A stretch of 61,971 nt of DNA from an uncultured Methanobrevibacter sp. Lineage in GTDB: Archaea; Methanobacteriota; Methanobacteria; Methanobacteriales; Methanobacteriaceae. The translations under genes and the position numbers were made by a program. The stretch covers positions 1-61,971 of the forward strand of contig NZ_OMWD01000014.1 of assembly GCF_900314695.1 (NCBI RefSeq). The letters run 5' to 3'. The notes beneath the pieces are model-generated. The model worked only from the letters and a program-made list of their open reading frames with translations, made no database searches and was not told the DNA's origin. Shown piece by piece: positions 35,683 through 43,926 of the stretch. Numbering within the stretch: position 1 is the first letter of the stretch; every line of letters starts with the position of its first letter.

Positions 35683-35938
35683 TTAACTCACCACTTACTT
35701 TGTTTTTTCTGATTTCATTTATTTTTACAATAGCCAAAATGAATACTAATGTTGATAATGGATCCACTAAAGCAGCAAACATTGCTACATCCAAATATTT
35801 GAATGCAACAACGACTAAAACAAATCCTGCATCCAGAATTGAGAACATTATAACTTTATCCAATGGTTTTTTGAGAAATATTATTCCAAATGCACCTATA
35901 ACCATTAAAGCCATTGCAATTATTAATATAATTTCCAT
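35675..35938 (-). CDS. ehaD: EhaD, small membrane subunit
   Basis: An 87-residue protein with three helices (IILIIAMALMVIGAFGIIFL; VIMFSILDAGFVLVVVAFKY; STLVFILAIVKINEIRK) and a short polar C-terminus. DPLSTLVFILAIVKINEIR resembles MnhB/MbhB-type subunits. Assigned to EhaD by gene order. Confidence 0.8.
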   Translation of the reverse strand: MEIILIIAMALMVIGAFGIIFLKKPLDKVIMFSILDAGFVLVVVAFKYLDVAMFAALVDPLSTLVFILAIVKINEIRKNKVSGELND

Positions 35939-35944
35939 AATGCC

Positions 35945-36193
35945 TCACTCCAATAGTATCTCATCATCAAGTCTTTTTAATGCATATGCAATTGCATTAG
36001 CACTAATTGTAGAACAAATAAAGAATGCTGCTGCAACCACAAGAGCAAATGGAGTATTTATCACAAGTGCAATAATTGCAGAAACTCCAAAACCAATAAC
36101 ATTCAAATATAGCAATCTTTCAGCCCTATTTTGTGTTATTAATGCTCTTAATGCTACAAATATGACTATAATTCCAATAATTTCAACATACAT
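35945..36193 (-). CDS. ehaC: EhaC, small membrane subunit
   Basis: An 82-residue protein with about three hydrophobic segments starting MYVEIIGIIVIFVALRALIT. The loop RAERLLYLNVIGFGVSA is typical of MrpF/G-like small subunits. The ATG at 36193 was chosen because GAGGAGTGA lies just upstream and includes the ehaB stop. Assigned to EhaC by order. Confidence 0.8.
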   Translation of the reverse strand: MYVEIIGIIVIFVALRALITQNRAERLLYLNVIGFGVSAIIALVINTPFALVVAAAFFICSTISANAIAYALKRLDDEILLE

Positions 36194-36197
36194 ATAA

Positions 36198-36695
36198 TCA
36201 CTCCTCTGCATGCCTATTGAATTTTTGAGCTATCTTTCCTAAAAATATAGATGCTCTAACCTGATCAATTCCTTGAATGGTCAATATTGCAATAACCATT
36301 CCCACAATAAACATTTCAGGAGTTAAACCAACAAAAGAACAAATAAATACAATAATTGTTGCAGTTAAACTTCCAACAGTTCCAGCATATCCAGGATCGG
36401 CACATAACCTGTTTCCAATGAATACGAAAAATGCTGCAATAATTCCCCCTGGAATTCCTAAAAGTAAATATCCTATGGAAGCCATCAAAGTACCAGCAGA
36501 TGCATCCGGAGAACACAAGATGTTTCCTTGGAAAAACCCACCAGCAATGTCACCGCCTCTTTTTTTGACATCCTCTCCAACAATCCTGGCACCTCTTACA
36601 CCAGGCTGTTCAGGAAGTCCGAAATAAGTATCGACAATTACAAAATTTAGCCAACAAAGGATAGCAGCAATTATAATTCCAATTACTTCGTTCAT
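36198..36695 (-). CDS. ehaB: EhaB, membrane subunit
   Basis: A 165-residue membrane protein with four to five helices and a polar loop, YFGLPEQPGVRGARIVGEDV, which also contains KKRGGDIAGGFFQGN. Order in the operon gives EhaB. It overlaps ehaA by four bases. The function of this non-core subunit is unknown. Confidence 0.8.
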   Translation of the reverse strand: MNEVIGIIIAAILCWLNFVIVDTYFGLPEQPGVRGARIVGEDVKKRGGDIAGGFFQGNILCSPDASAGTLMASIGYLLLGIPGGIIAAFFVFIGNRLCADPGYAGTVGSLTATIIVFICSFVGLTPEMFIVGMVIAILTIQGIDQVRASIFLGKIAQKFNRHAEE

Positions 36696-37078
36696 TGCAT
36701 ATCCTCTCCACCAGTTTCATCTAAAGGCTTTGGAAATACAAAATCAAATAAATATTTCACAAATAATGCAGACAAAATACCTATAATAGCTGCCAATACA
36801 AGTCCATTATAAATAAAAGTATAATTTAAAACCAAGAATATTGAAAATATACCGATAGCTATTATTGGAGTCGGATATAATGCACTCACATCAAAAGAAT
36901 ACCTATATGGTTTGCTAGGTAATAATGGAAGTCTTAAAATTAAAGCCATGATAATTGAAACTATAATAGCTACAATATAAGCTAATAAAACATCGAATAG
37001 ACCTAGAGTTATGTTTCCAAGCCCATAAATATTACCATATGAAGCAAAAAATATGGTATCATACACCAAATCAAACAT
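36692..37078 (-). CDS. ehaA: EhaA, first membrane subunit of the eha operon
   Basis: A 128-residue membrane protein with about four helices and a polar segment LPLLPSKPYRYSFDVSALYP between helices. It is first in the leftward eha operon, preceded by GGAGT and a candidate promoter with flanking inverted repeats (37092-37142). Gene order gives EhaA. Short overlaps or gaps run from here through the CBS gene at 22965, so one transcript of about 14 kb is likely. Confidence 0.85.
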   Translation of the reverse strand: MFDLVYDTIFFASYGNIYGLGNITLGLFDVLLAYIVAIIVSIIMALILRLPLLPSKPYRYSFDVSALYPTPIIAIGIFSIFLVLNYTFIYNGLVLAAIIGILSALFVKYLFDFVFPKPLDETGGEDMQ

Positions 37079-37091
37079 ATTATTAGACTCC

Positions 37092-37142
37092 TCTTAAGTA
37101 ATAAATATACATATAAAAATATATAAATATTGTTACTTAAAA
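37092..37142 (-). promoter_or_regulatory. eha operon promoter flanked by inverted repeats
   Basis: The arms TTAAGTAA (37094-37101) and TTACTTAA (37133-37140) form a perfect 8-bp inverted repeat, extending to 10 of 12 positions. They enclose an AT-only block holding the minus-strand TATA box (ATTTATATATTT, about 37118-37129). One arm would lie near the BRE and the other near the start site. This is a good candidate operator; the regulator is unknown. Confidence 0.5.
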
Positions 37143-37382
37143 ATAATTGATAACGTTCCAATTGTTATTTAAATTAATAATCCATTAGTAAAAATTAAAA
37201 AATTAATGCAAAATACAAATAAGACAAATAAACAATACAGTAAATCATTACAATAATCTAACAAACTGTTATTAATTGAATATATTTAAAAATACTACCA
37301 AATTACAATAAAAATGAAAAAAACCGCAGCGATTATATATACTATTTTTAATGAACAAATAATATAAGTTGAGGAATAAAAT
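37143..37382 (+). promoter_or_regulatory. remainder of the eha/CPBP intergenic region
   Basis: AT-rich spacer with no ORF. A plus-strand TATA box (TTATATATACTA, about 37332-37343) and a GAGG ribosome site serve the CPBP gene at 37383. Confidence 0.5.
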
Positions 37383-38186
37383 ATGGACAGAGACGTGAAA
37401 AATTTCAATACCCGACTTAGAACAATAAAAATTTGGGAATTGGCAATAGGACTCATAATTGCATTAATACTTTCCATAATATTGATGTTCATATTTCCAA
37501 TATTCGAAACAAATGATGATGCATTCATGCTTTTACTGTTAACATTAATTTTAGTATTCTTTATATGGTGTTTAAAAGGCAGTAACGGATTGAATGATAA
37601 TGTTAAAGGCGCACTTCAAAATGAAAAAGAAATATTATACGTATTCGCAATAAATATAATTTTTGCTTATCTATTTTTGTTTTCAGTAGTTGTTCTAGAC
37701 ATGTTTATTGGAATGAATGATCCAACATGGATAAGTGGTGTTGATATTGATTCTGTCAGTTTAACCCCAAGCGCATTCCTCTATACCCTCATAACATCAG
37801 TAGTATTTGCACCGATTATTGAAGAGTTAGTATTTAGAGGTGTTCTATTCAACAGACTGAAAATAAGAATTGGAATTGTCCCTGCAATGTTAATATCTTC
37901 CATTCTATTTGCCATAGGCCATGATTTCGGAGGAATAGTAAGTGCATTTTTGTTTGGAATATGTATGTGTATTTTATATTTGAAAACTGATAATATTCTA
38001 ATTCCAATGAGCGTACACTTAATAAACAACATAGTTGCAACATTACTTGACGTTACTGCATTTGATGCAATTATAACTTCATTTCCATGGATAATTCTAC
38101 TTGGAATATTGATTTTAATAGCCACAATATTATTGATTAAATATATTGTAACAGAAACAAAAACTCTAAACAGAAAGTTTAGCTAA
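37383..38186 (+). CDS. CPBP-family intramembrane metalloprotease
   Basis: A 267-residue polytopic membrane protein with about eight helices. It has the CAAX-protease/bacteriocin-processing (Abi) motifs. The first is EELVFRG (about residue 145, the E-E-x-x-x-R glutamates). The second is FAIGHDFGG (about 178, a metal-binding His). The third is MSVHLINN (about 212, His plus Asn). Such proteases cut substrates inside the membrane; in prokaryotes the targets are mostly unknown. It is a single gene divergent from eha, with TATA and GAGG signals of its own. All key residues are present, so it is probably active. Confidence 0.85.
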   Translation: MDRDVKNFNTRLRTIKIWELAIGLIIALILSIILMFIFPIFETNDDAFMLLLLTLILVFFIWCLKGSNGLNDNVKGALQNEKEILYVFAINIIFAYLFLFSVVVLDMFIGMNDPTWISGVDIDSVSLTPSAFLYTLITSVVFAPIIEELVFRGVLFNRLKIRIGIVPAMLISSILFAIGHDFGGIVSAFLFGICMCILYLKTDNILIPMSVHLINNIVATLLDVTAFDAIITSFPWIILLGILILIATILLIKYIVTETKTLNRKFS

Positions 38187-38199
38187 AAAAAAGAATTAG

Positions 38200-38571
38200 T
38201 TAGTGGAATCCGCATCCACTACAAGTTTCACATTTTTCCTCTTCTAAAGGATCATATTGCTTATCTTCTTGCAAAGTTGCTGAGATGAAATATTGGTCAA
38301 GTTCTTCTTTACTTTTTAAAACAGGAGAAAGACCTTTGAAGTCACATTTGATGTCTCCGGTTCCACCTATATCCACTAAAATAGGTTCACCTAATTTGAA
38401 TCTTTTAAAGTATGCTTCAATTTCACCTATTAAATCACCAGGTACTCTAAAATTAAAAGATAAAACATTATTCTCCTTCATTTTTAAACCGACATATTTT
38501 TGGTCGATTTCGTAATTTAAACCTAATTGTTTTTTAAAAATTACATTAGTACCAATATCTGCAGATGACAT
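38200..38571 (-). CDS. small protein with C-terminal CxxCxxC tail, unknown function
   Basis: I do not recognise this 123-residue protein. Residues 1-105 look like a soluble alpha/beta domain without signal or helix (NNVLSFNFRVPGDLIGEIEA; GEPILVDIGGTGDIKCDFKG). The last ten residues are CETCSGCGFH, a tight Cys cluster able to bind iron-sulfur or another metal. The gene converges on the CPBP gene with a 13-base gap. Its promoter contains TTTAGGTATA (38613-38622), equal to the left 10 bases of the palindrome at 51085, but the right half is missing. A redox or metal-related role is only a guess. Confidence 0.7.
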   Translation of the reverse strand: MSSADIGTNVIFKKQLGLNYEIDQKYVGLKMKENNVLSFNFRVPGDLIGEIEAYFKRFKLGEPILVDIGGTGDIKCDFKGLSPVLKSKEELDQYFISATLQEDKQYDPLEEEKCETCSGCGFH

Positions 38572-38712
38572 TTTTTATAAACTCCTTACTTTAATTAAAT
38601 TAGAATTATTGTTTTAGGTATATAAAACTTTCCTATAATGTCCAAAATGATACAATTTAAAAAAAATTTTGTTCAGTGAATTTATAATGAATTAACACGA
38701 TTTTTAATAACC

Positions 38713-38720
38713 TTTATATA
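38713..38720 (+). promoter_or_regulatory. TATA box of the VOR operon
   Basis: TTTATATA preceded by ATAACC forms a typical archaeal TATA box. It lies about 80 bases before the ATG of the HTH-cupin gene, so the leader would be about 55-60 bases. AGGTG lies 10 bases before that ATG. Confidence 0.5.
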
Positions 38721-38801
38721 ACTTCAAATTCAAAATTTATAATATGTTATAATATTAATTATTATAATTTAAAATCGATTAGAAAAATAGGTGTTTTATT
38801 T

Positions 38802-39353
38802 ATGAATGAATACAACAAAGATATTGGAAATAGAATTAGAGAATTAAGAGAACTATCAGACATTACTATCAAAGAAATTGCAGAAGAATTGAATATTAAA
38901 GAAGAAACTTATATCCAATATGAAAACGCAGAAGTAGACATTCCAGCTAGTTTTTTATACGAGCTCGCACATATTTTCAAAGTTGATTTAGGATTATTAT
39001 TAACCGGTGAAGAAAGCAGAATGAGCATCTTTGACATAACCCGTGCAAACAAAGGAGTGTCAGTTGACAGGAGAAAAGAATATACTCATGAAAACCTATG
39101 TTCTAATTTTATCCATAAAAAAGCTGAAACCTTCCTTGTTGTTGTGGACCCTAAGAAAAACCCTGTTCCTTCACTCAATTCACACCCTGGACAAGAATTC
39201 AACTATGTCCTTGAAGGATCCTTAAAAATATATATACACAATAACGAAATCGTGTTAAATGAAGGAGATTCAATCTTTTTCGATTCAACACATAGACACG
39301 CAATGATAGCGCTTAACGACAAACCCGCTAAATTCTTAGCAGTAATTATATAA
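38802..39353 (+). CDS. HTH (XRE) - cupin transcriptional regulator
   Basis: A 183-residue cytoplasmic regulator. Residues about 8-62 form an XRE-type HTH (IGNRIRELRELSDITIKEIA and YIQYENAEVDIPASFLYELA). Residues about 110-183 form a cupin: NSHPGQEFNYVLEGSLKIYI, LNEGDSIFFDSTHRHAM, then KFLAVII. Regulators of this type sense a small ligand in the cupin barrel. It is first in a run with an acyl-CoA synthetase 21 bases downstream and VOR after that, so it probably controls this operon in response to an acid, CoA ester or related metabolite (inference). Confidence 0.85.
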   Translation: MNEYNKDIGNRIRELRELSDITIKEIAEELNIKEETYIQYENAEVDIPASFLYELAHIFKVDLGLLLTGEESRMSIFDITRANKGVSVDRRKEYTHENLCSNFIHKKAETFLVVVDPKKNPVPSLNSHPGQEFNYVLEGSLKIYIHNNEIVLNEGDSIFFDSTHRHAMIALNDKPAKFLAVII

Positions 39354-39374
39354 TATTTATTAGGAGTAATTGAT

Positions 39375-41045
39375 ATGACCTCAGTAATTGGAGATTTTGT
39401 TGAAAGAGTTGATTTCAACTCTTATGAAGACTTTTATAAAAATTTTAAACTAACTTATGAAGATGATTACAATTTCGGATTTGATGTTGTAGACAAATAC
39501 GCTGAAATTGACCCTGAAAAAATAGCTTTAATCTGGACTAATGACCATGAAGAAGAACATGTATTCACATTTAAAGACATGAAAGAGAATTCCAATAAAG
39601 CTGCAAATTTATTTAAACGTTTAGGAATTAAAAAAGGCGATTGCGTAATGTTAACCCTTAAAAACAGATATGAATTCTGGTTCTGCATGGTTGCATTGCA
39701 CAAAATTGGAGCAATACCTATTCCAGGAACACACATGCTAAAGCTTCATGACATTGATTTCAGAATAAAGGAAGCAAACGTGAAAATGGTGATATCTGTC
39801 GAAGAAGATTCATTATTGCCAGATTATGAAGAAGCTGAAAAGTCACTGGGACTTGAATTGCCAAAATTAGTAATTGAAACTGACAGAGACGGTTGGATAA
39901 ACTTTAACGATGCCATAGAAAATGAAAGTCCAGTATTTGAAAGGCCAACCGGTGAAGAGAAAACATATGCTGAAGAGATTTCATTGATATATTTCACATC
40001 CGGAACAAGCGGACTTCCAAAAATGGTTTCACATAAGCACACATACTCTTTGGGACATATCCCTACTGCAAAATATTGGCACAATGTTGTAGAGGATGGA
40101 ATTCACCACACTTCCGCAGATACAGGTTGGGGAAAAGCTGTATGGGGAAACCTTTATGGTCAATGGATTGCCGGAACAGGAGTATTCATTTATGATTACG
40201 ACAGATTTAATGGTATTAAATTACTTGAAAAGATTATAGAATACAAAGTAGACACATTTTGTGCTCCTCCTACAATTTACAGATTCATCATCAAAGAAAA
40301 TATTGAAGGATATGACCTTTCAAATCTGAAATACGTTACAACTGCAGGAGAACCATTGCCTCCTGAAGTATCCAATAAATTTTATGAATTATCAGGTTTA
40401 AGAATTAAAGAAGGATTCGGTCAGACAGAAACCACATTATCCATAGGAACATTCATATGGCTGGAAGCAAAAATCGCTTCCATAGGTAAACCTTCCCCAT
40501 TATTCAATTTAGAATTATTGGATGAAGACCACAACAGAGTGGAAATAGGTGATGAAGGAGAACTTTGTTTCAAGTTAGAAGATGGGCCGAACCCAGGATT
40601 ATTCAAAGACTATGTGAATGATGAAGAAAAATACAAAAAACAAATCCACGATGGATATTATCATTGTGGAGATACTGCATGGGTTGATGAAGACGGATAT
40701 GTTCACTTTGTCGGAAGAAATGACGACATTATCAAATCTTCAGGTTACCGTATCGGACCTTACGAAGTAGAAAGTGCAGTACTATCACATGAAGCAGTTT
40801 CAAACTGTGCAATTACCGCTTATCCTGATGAAGTCAGAGGCCAAATCGTAAAAGCAACAATCATATTACAACCTGGCTTCGAACCGTCAGATGAACTTAC
40901 CAAAGACATTCAAAATCATGTTAAAAAAGTTACAGCTCCATATAAATACCCAAGAATGGTGGAATACACAGATGAAATTCCAGAAACCATCAGCGGTAAA
41001 ACAAGGAGAGTTGAAATAAGAGAAAATGATCAAAAAAAGAATTAA
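39375..41045 (+). CDS. AMP-forming acyl-CoA synthetase
   Basis: A 556-residue ANL-superfamily enzyme that activates a carboxylic acid with ATP and joins it to CoA. Motifs in order: YFTSGTSGLPKMVSHKHTYS (P-loop, about residue 205), YVTTAGEPLPPEV, KEGFGQTETTLSIGTF (A5, about 350), GRNDDIIKSSGYRIGPYEVE (hinge, about 455), and ETISGKTRRVEIR with the catalytic Lys near the end. It resembles medium- or branched-chain acyl-CoA synthetases more than acetyl-CoA synthetase. Next to VOR, it would turn branched-chain acids into acyl-CoA for reductive carboxylation to 2-oxoacids, the precursors of Val, Leu and Ile. Confidence 0.88.
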   Translation: MTSVIGDFVERVDFNSYEDFYKNFKLTYEDDYNFGFDVVDKYAEIDPEKIALIWTNDHEEEHVFTFKDMKENSNKAANLFKRLGIKKGDCVMLTLKNRYEFWFCMVALHKIGAIPIPGTHMLKLHDIDFRIKEANVKMVISVEEDSLLPDYEEAEKSLGLELPKLVIETDRDGWINFNDAIENESPVFERPTGEEKTYAEEISLIYFTSGTSGLPKMVSHKHTYSLGHIPTAKYWHNVVEDGIHHTSADTGWGKAVWGNLYGQWIAGTGVFIYDYDRFNGIKLLEKIIEYKVDTFCAPPTIYRFIIKENIEGYDLSNLKYVTTAGEPLPPEVSNKFYELSGLRIKEGFGQTETTLSIGTFIWLEAKIASIGKPSPLFNLELLDEDHNRVEIGDEGELCFKLEDGPNPGLFKDYVNDEEKYKKQIHDGYYHCGDTAWVDEDGYVHFVGRNDDIIKSSGYRIGPYEVESAVLSHEAVSNCAITAYPDEVRGQIVKATIILQPGFEPSDELTKDIQNHVKKVTAPYKYPRMVEYTDEIPETISGKTRRVEIRENDQKKN

Positions 41046-41057
41046 TTAGATGATATA

Positions 41058-41342
41058 ATGACAGAAGAAATATCTTATCCAGTTATAAATAAAGAGATTT
41101 GCAAAGGCTGTATGAGATGTATAGTCGGATGTCCTCAAAACGCAATAGCACTTAGCCAAGACATGAATAACGCAGGATATCAATTTGCTTATTATAGTGG
41201 AAATGGTTGTACAGGATGCAAGGATTGTTACTTTACCTGTCCAGAACCATTAGCACTTGAAGTACATCAAATAAAAAATATTGTTAATGACTCAGTTGCG
41301 AAAATGATTAAAGCCAAAGTGGCAAATCAAGGGGGAGAATAA
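41058..41342 (+). CDS. vorC: VOR delta-type ferredoxin subunit
   Basis: A 94-residue 2x[4Fe-4S] ferredoxin with motifs CKGCMRCIVGCP and CTGCKDCYFTCPEP. It is followed directly by the alpha-like and beta/gamma-like subunits of a 2-oxoacid:ferredoxin oxidoreductase. It matches VorC of 2-oxoisovalerate:ferredoxin oxidoreductase and passes electrons from the TPP centre to soluble ferredoxin. The stop codon is immediately followed by the vorB ATG. Confidence 0.82.
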   Translation: MTEEISYPVINKEICKGCMRCIVGCPQNAIALSQDMNNAGYQFAYYSGNGCTGCKDCYFTCPEPLALEVHQIKNIVNDSVAKMIKAKVANQGGE

Positions 41343-42458
41343 ATGAGTAATCAAATGGTTAAAGGAAATACTGCAGTTGTTATAGGTGCAATGTATGCAG
41401 GCTGTGACTGTTTCTTTGGATACCCAATTACTCCTGCAAGTGAAATCTTACATGAAGCATCAAAATACTTCCCGATGGTTGGAAGAAACTTTGTTCAAGC
41501 CGAAAGTGAAGAAGCATCAATCAATATGGTTTACGGTGCATCAGGTACCGGTCACAGAGTCATGACATCATCATCAGGACCTGGAATAAGTTTGATGCAG
41601 GAAGGATTTACATTTCTTGCAGGTGCTGAACTACCTGCAGTCATCGTTGACATTATGAGAGCAGGACCTGGACTTGGAAATATCGGACCTGAACAAGGAG
41701 ACTATAATCAGGTCGTTAAGGGAGGAGGTCATGGAAACTACAAAAACATTGTACTTGCTCCAAATAGTGTTCAGGAAATGTGTGACTTGACAATGAAAGC
41801 CTTTGAACTTGCAGACAAATGGAGAAATCCAGTAGTTGTTTTAGCTGATGGTACATTAGGTCAAATGGCAGAACCATTGGTATTTCCAAAAGAAGCAGTT
41901 CAACCAAAAAACGATAAGCCATGGGCAGTGAAAGGAAATGAAGAAACCATGGAAAACCTTATCACTTCCATTTTCAATGACTTTAATGATTTGGAAGACT
42001 TTAACTTCAAACTACAGGAAAAATATGCTAAAATCGATGAAGAAGAAGTTATCTTTGACGAATATAAGGTTGAAGATGCTGAAATTGTTTTAGTATCATT
42101 CGGAATAAGCAGCAGAATTGCAAGGTCCGCAGTGGATAAAAGCCGTGAAAAAGGATTGAAAGTTGGACTTTTCAGACCTATTACATTATCACCTTTCCCT
42201 GTTGACAGGATAAAAGAATTATCCGATAAAGGCGTAAGCTTCATTTCAGTCGAGATGAGCAATGGCCAACTATTGGCTGATGTCCAATTTGCGGCTTTAA
42301 GAAAAGAAGATACTCACCTTGTCAACAGAATGGGTGGAAATCTAATTGAACTGAAACATGTGCTTGCTAAAATTTATGAAATAGCAGGAATTGAAGATGA
42401 AAACTTGGATACTTCAAAAAGAAGTGATGAAAAGGCAAGTCCAAATATTATAGATTAG
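41343..42458 (+). CDS. vorB: 2-oxoisovalerate:ferredoxin oxidoreductase, alpha-type subunit
   Basis: A 371-residue subunit of a TPP-dependent 2-oxoacid:ferredoxin oxidoreductase. It begins MVKGNTAVVIGAMYAGCDCF and includes FGYPITPASEILHEASKYFP, SSGPGISLMQEGFTFLAGAE and MRAGPGLGNIGPEQGDYNQV, typical of the alpha (KorA/VorB) chain. With VorA it forms the active site that splits or makes 2-oxoisovalerate and relatives. KorA of 2-oxoglutarate oxidoreductase is close; the beta-gamma fusion downstream and the acyl-CoA synthetase upstream favour VOR. Confidence 0.82.
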   Translation: MSNQMVKGNTAVVIGAMYAGCDCFFGYPITPASEILHEASKYFPMVGRNFVQAESEEASINMVYGASGTGHRVMTSSSGPGISLMQEGFTFLAGAELPAVIVDIMRAGPGLGNIGPEQGDYNQVVKGGGHGNYKNIVLAPNSVQEMCDLTMKAFELADKWRNPVVVLADGTLGQMAEPLVFPKEAVQPKNDKPWAVKGNEETMENLITSIFNDFNDLEDFNFKLQEKYAKIDEEEVIFDEYKVEDAEIVLVSFGISSRIARSAVDKSREKGLKVGLFRPITLSPFPVDRIKELSDKGVSFISVEMSNGQLLADVQFAALRKEDTHLVNRMGGNLIELKHVLAKIYEIAGIEDENLDTSKRSDEKASPNIID

Positions 42459-42471
42459 AGGATGTGGAAAT

Positions 42472-43917
42472 ATGAGTGAAAAAGAAATAAACGATAAAGA
42501 TTATGAATTACAAATCCGCAGAAATCCACAATCCCTTTTAGAAGAGTATCCTAGAAAAGGAACCAATATTCAGTCAACTCACTACTGCGCAGGTTGTGGA
42601 CATGGAATTTTACATAAATTAATTGCCGAATGTATGGATGAGCTTGGAATACAAGAGAGATGTGTTATGATTTCTCCTGTTGGATGCTCAGTATATGCTT
42701 ACTTCTACTTTAACTGTGGAAACTTCCAGACCGCTCACGGAAGGGCACCAGCAGTAGCTACTGGAATTTCAAGAGCTGAAGACAATGCAATCGTAATGAG
42801 CTATCAGGGAGATGGGGATTTAGCTTCAATCGGTTTAAATGAAACATTGCAAGCTGCAAACCGTGGAGAAAAGATTGCAGTATTCTTTGTAAACAATACA
42901 GTATATGGAATGACCGGTGGACAAATGGCACCGACAACATTGATTGGTGAGAAAACCGTTACATGCCAAACAGGAAGAGATCCTGATTATACAGGACACC
43001 CTACCCACATGTGCGAATTGATCAATACATTAAAGGCACCAGTATTTATTGAAAGGGTTTCTCTAGCCAATCCTTTAAAAATCAGACTTGCAAAATTTGC
43101 AATAAAACAAGCCCTAACCGTTCAAAAAGAAGGCAAAGGATATTCATTTGTTGAAGTTCTATCACCTTGCCCTACTAACTTAAAACAGGATGTGGCAAGT
43201 GCACAGAAATTTATTGAAGAACAGATGGAAAAAGAATTCCCTGTTAAAAACTTCAGAAATAACTTATACACAAAAAAACCAGTAATAAGGCCTGCCAGTG
43301 ACTTTTCAACAGAATCATTGGATAAAATATTTAATGTGAACAGAAGCGAAGGTTCAGGTTACGTTGATGAGGATATTGAACCTGTAAGCATTAAAGTTTC
43401 CGGATTTGGTGGACAAGGAGTTTTAAGCGCTGGACTTACAATAGCTCAAGCGGCCTGTGCTGAAGGAAAACATGTTTCATGGTATCCTAGTTACGGACCG
43501 GAACAGAGAGGTGGAAAATCCAACTGTTCAGTTGTAATTTCAAATGAAACCATAGGAACCCCAGTTGTGGATGATATTGACATTCTTATTGCTTTAAACA
43601 AGCCATCCTTGGAACAGTTCTCACATGATGTTAAGGAAGGAGGAGTAATCCTGTACGATTCAAAGATTGGTGAATTTGAAACTGACCGGGACGTTAAGGT
43701 TATTGCAATGCCTTGTGTTGACATTGCTGAAGAACATGGAAATGCAAGAACTGCAAATACTGCACTTTTAGGTGCATTGACCGAGTTAGGTGATGTTTTA
43801 AAACGTGAATCTTATGAAAATGCTATTCGTGAAATGTTTGCATCAAAACCAAAAGTCATTGATGTGAATATTGAAGTTTTAAAAGCGGGAGCAGAATGGA
43901 TTAAAAACAATTCATAG
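42472..43917 (+). CDS. vorA: 2-oxoisovalerate:ferredoxin oxidoreductase, fused beta-gamma subunit
   Basis: A 481-residue fusion. The beta part (about 1-285) binds TPP and Mg: HYCAGCGHGILHKLIAECMD, MSYQGDGDLASIGLNETLQA and VNNTVYGMTGGQMAPTTL. The gamma part (about 305-481) contains VSGFGGQGVLSAGLTIAQAA and YPSYGPEQRGGKSNCSVVIS. Fusion of these chains is typical of VorA in Methanobacteriales, whereas KOR keeps them separate. It completes VOR, which in methanogens runs in the biosynthetic direction with reduced ferredoxin. Confidence 0.85.
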   Translation: MSEKEINDKDYELQIRRNPQSLLEEYPRKGTNIQSTHYCAGCGHGILHKLIAECMDELGIQERCVMISPVGCSVYAYFYFNCGNFQTAHGRAPAVATGISRAEDNAIVMSYQGDGDLASIGLNETLQAANRGEKIAVFFVNNTVYGMTGGQMAPTTLIGEKTVTCQTGRDPDYTGHPTHMCELINTLKAPVFIERVSLANPLKIRLAKFAIKQALTVQKEGKGYSFVEVLSPCPTNLKQDVASAQKFIEEQMEKEFPVKNFRNNLYTKKPVIRPASDFSTESLDKIFNVNRSEGSGYVDEDIEPVSIKVSGFGGQGVLSAGLTIAQAACAEGKHVSWYPSYGPEQRGGKSNCSVVISNETIGTPVVDDIDILIALNKPSLEQFSHDVKEGGVILYDSKIGEFETDRDVKVIAMPCVDIAEEHGNARTANTALLGALTELGDVLKRESYENAIREMFASKPKVIDVNIEVLKAGAEWIKNNS

Positions 43918-43926
43918 TGTGATTTA

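Noticed and set aside
35700..36197. A 165-codon plus-strand ORF over ehaD and ehaC
   Set aside because: It is antisense to two well-supported eha genes and is rich in Ile/Asn/Thr as expected for the complement of hydrophobic coding sequence.
38613..38622. TTTAGGTATA as a full metal operator in the promoter of the 38200 gene
   Set aside because: The right half-site CCTAAA is missing and the stretch overlaps the TATA box, so it is not called as an operator.
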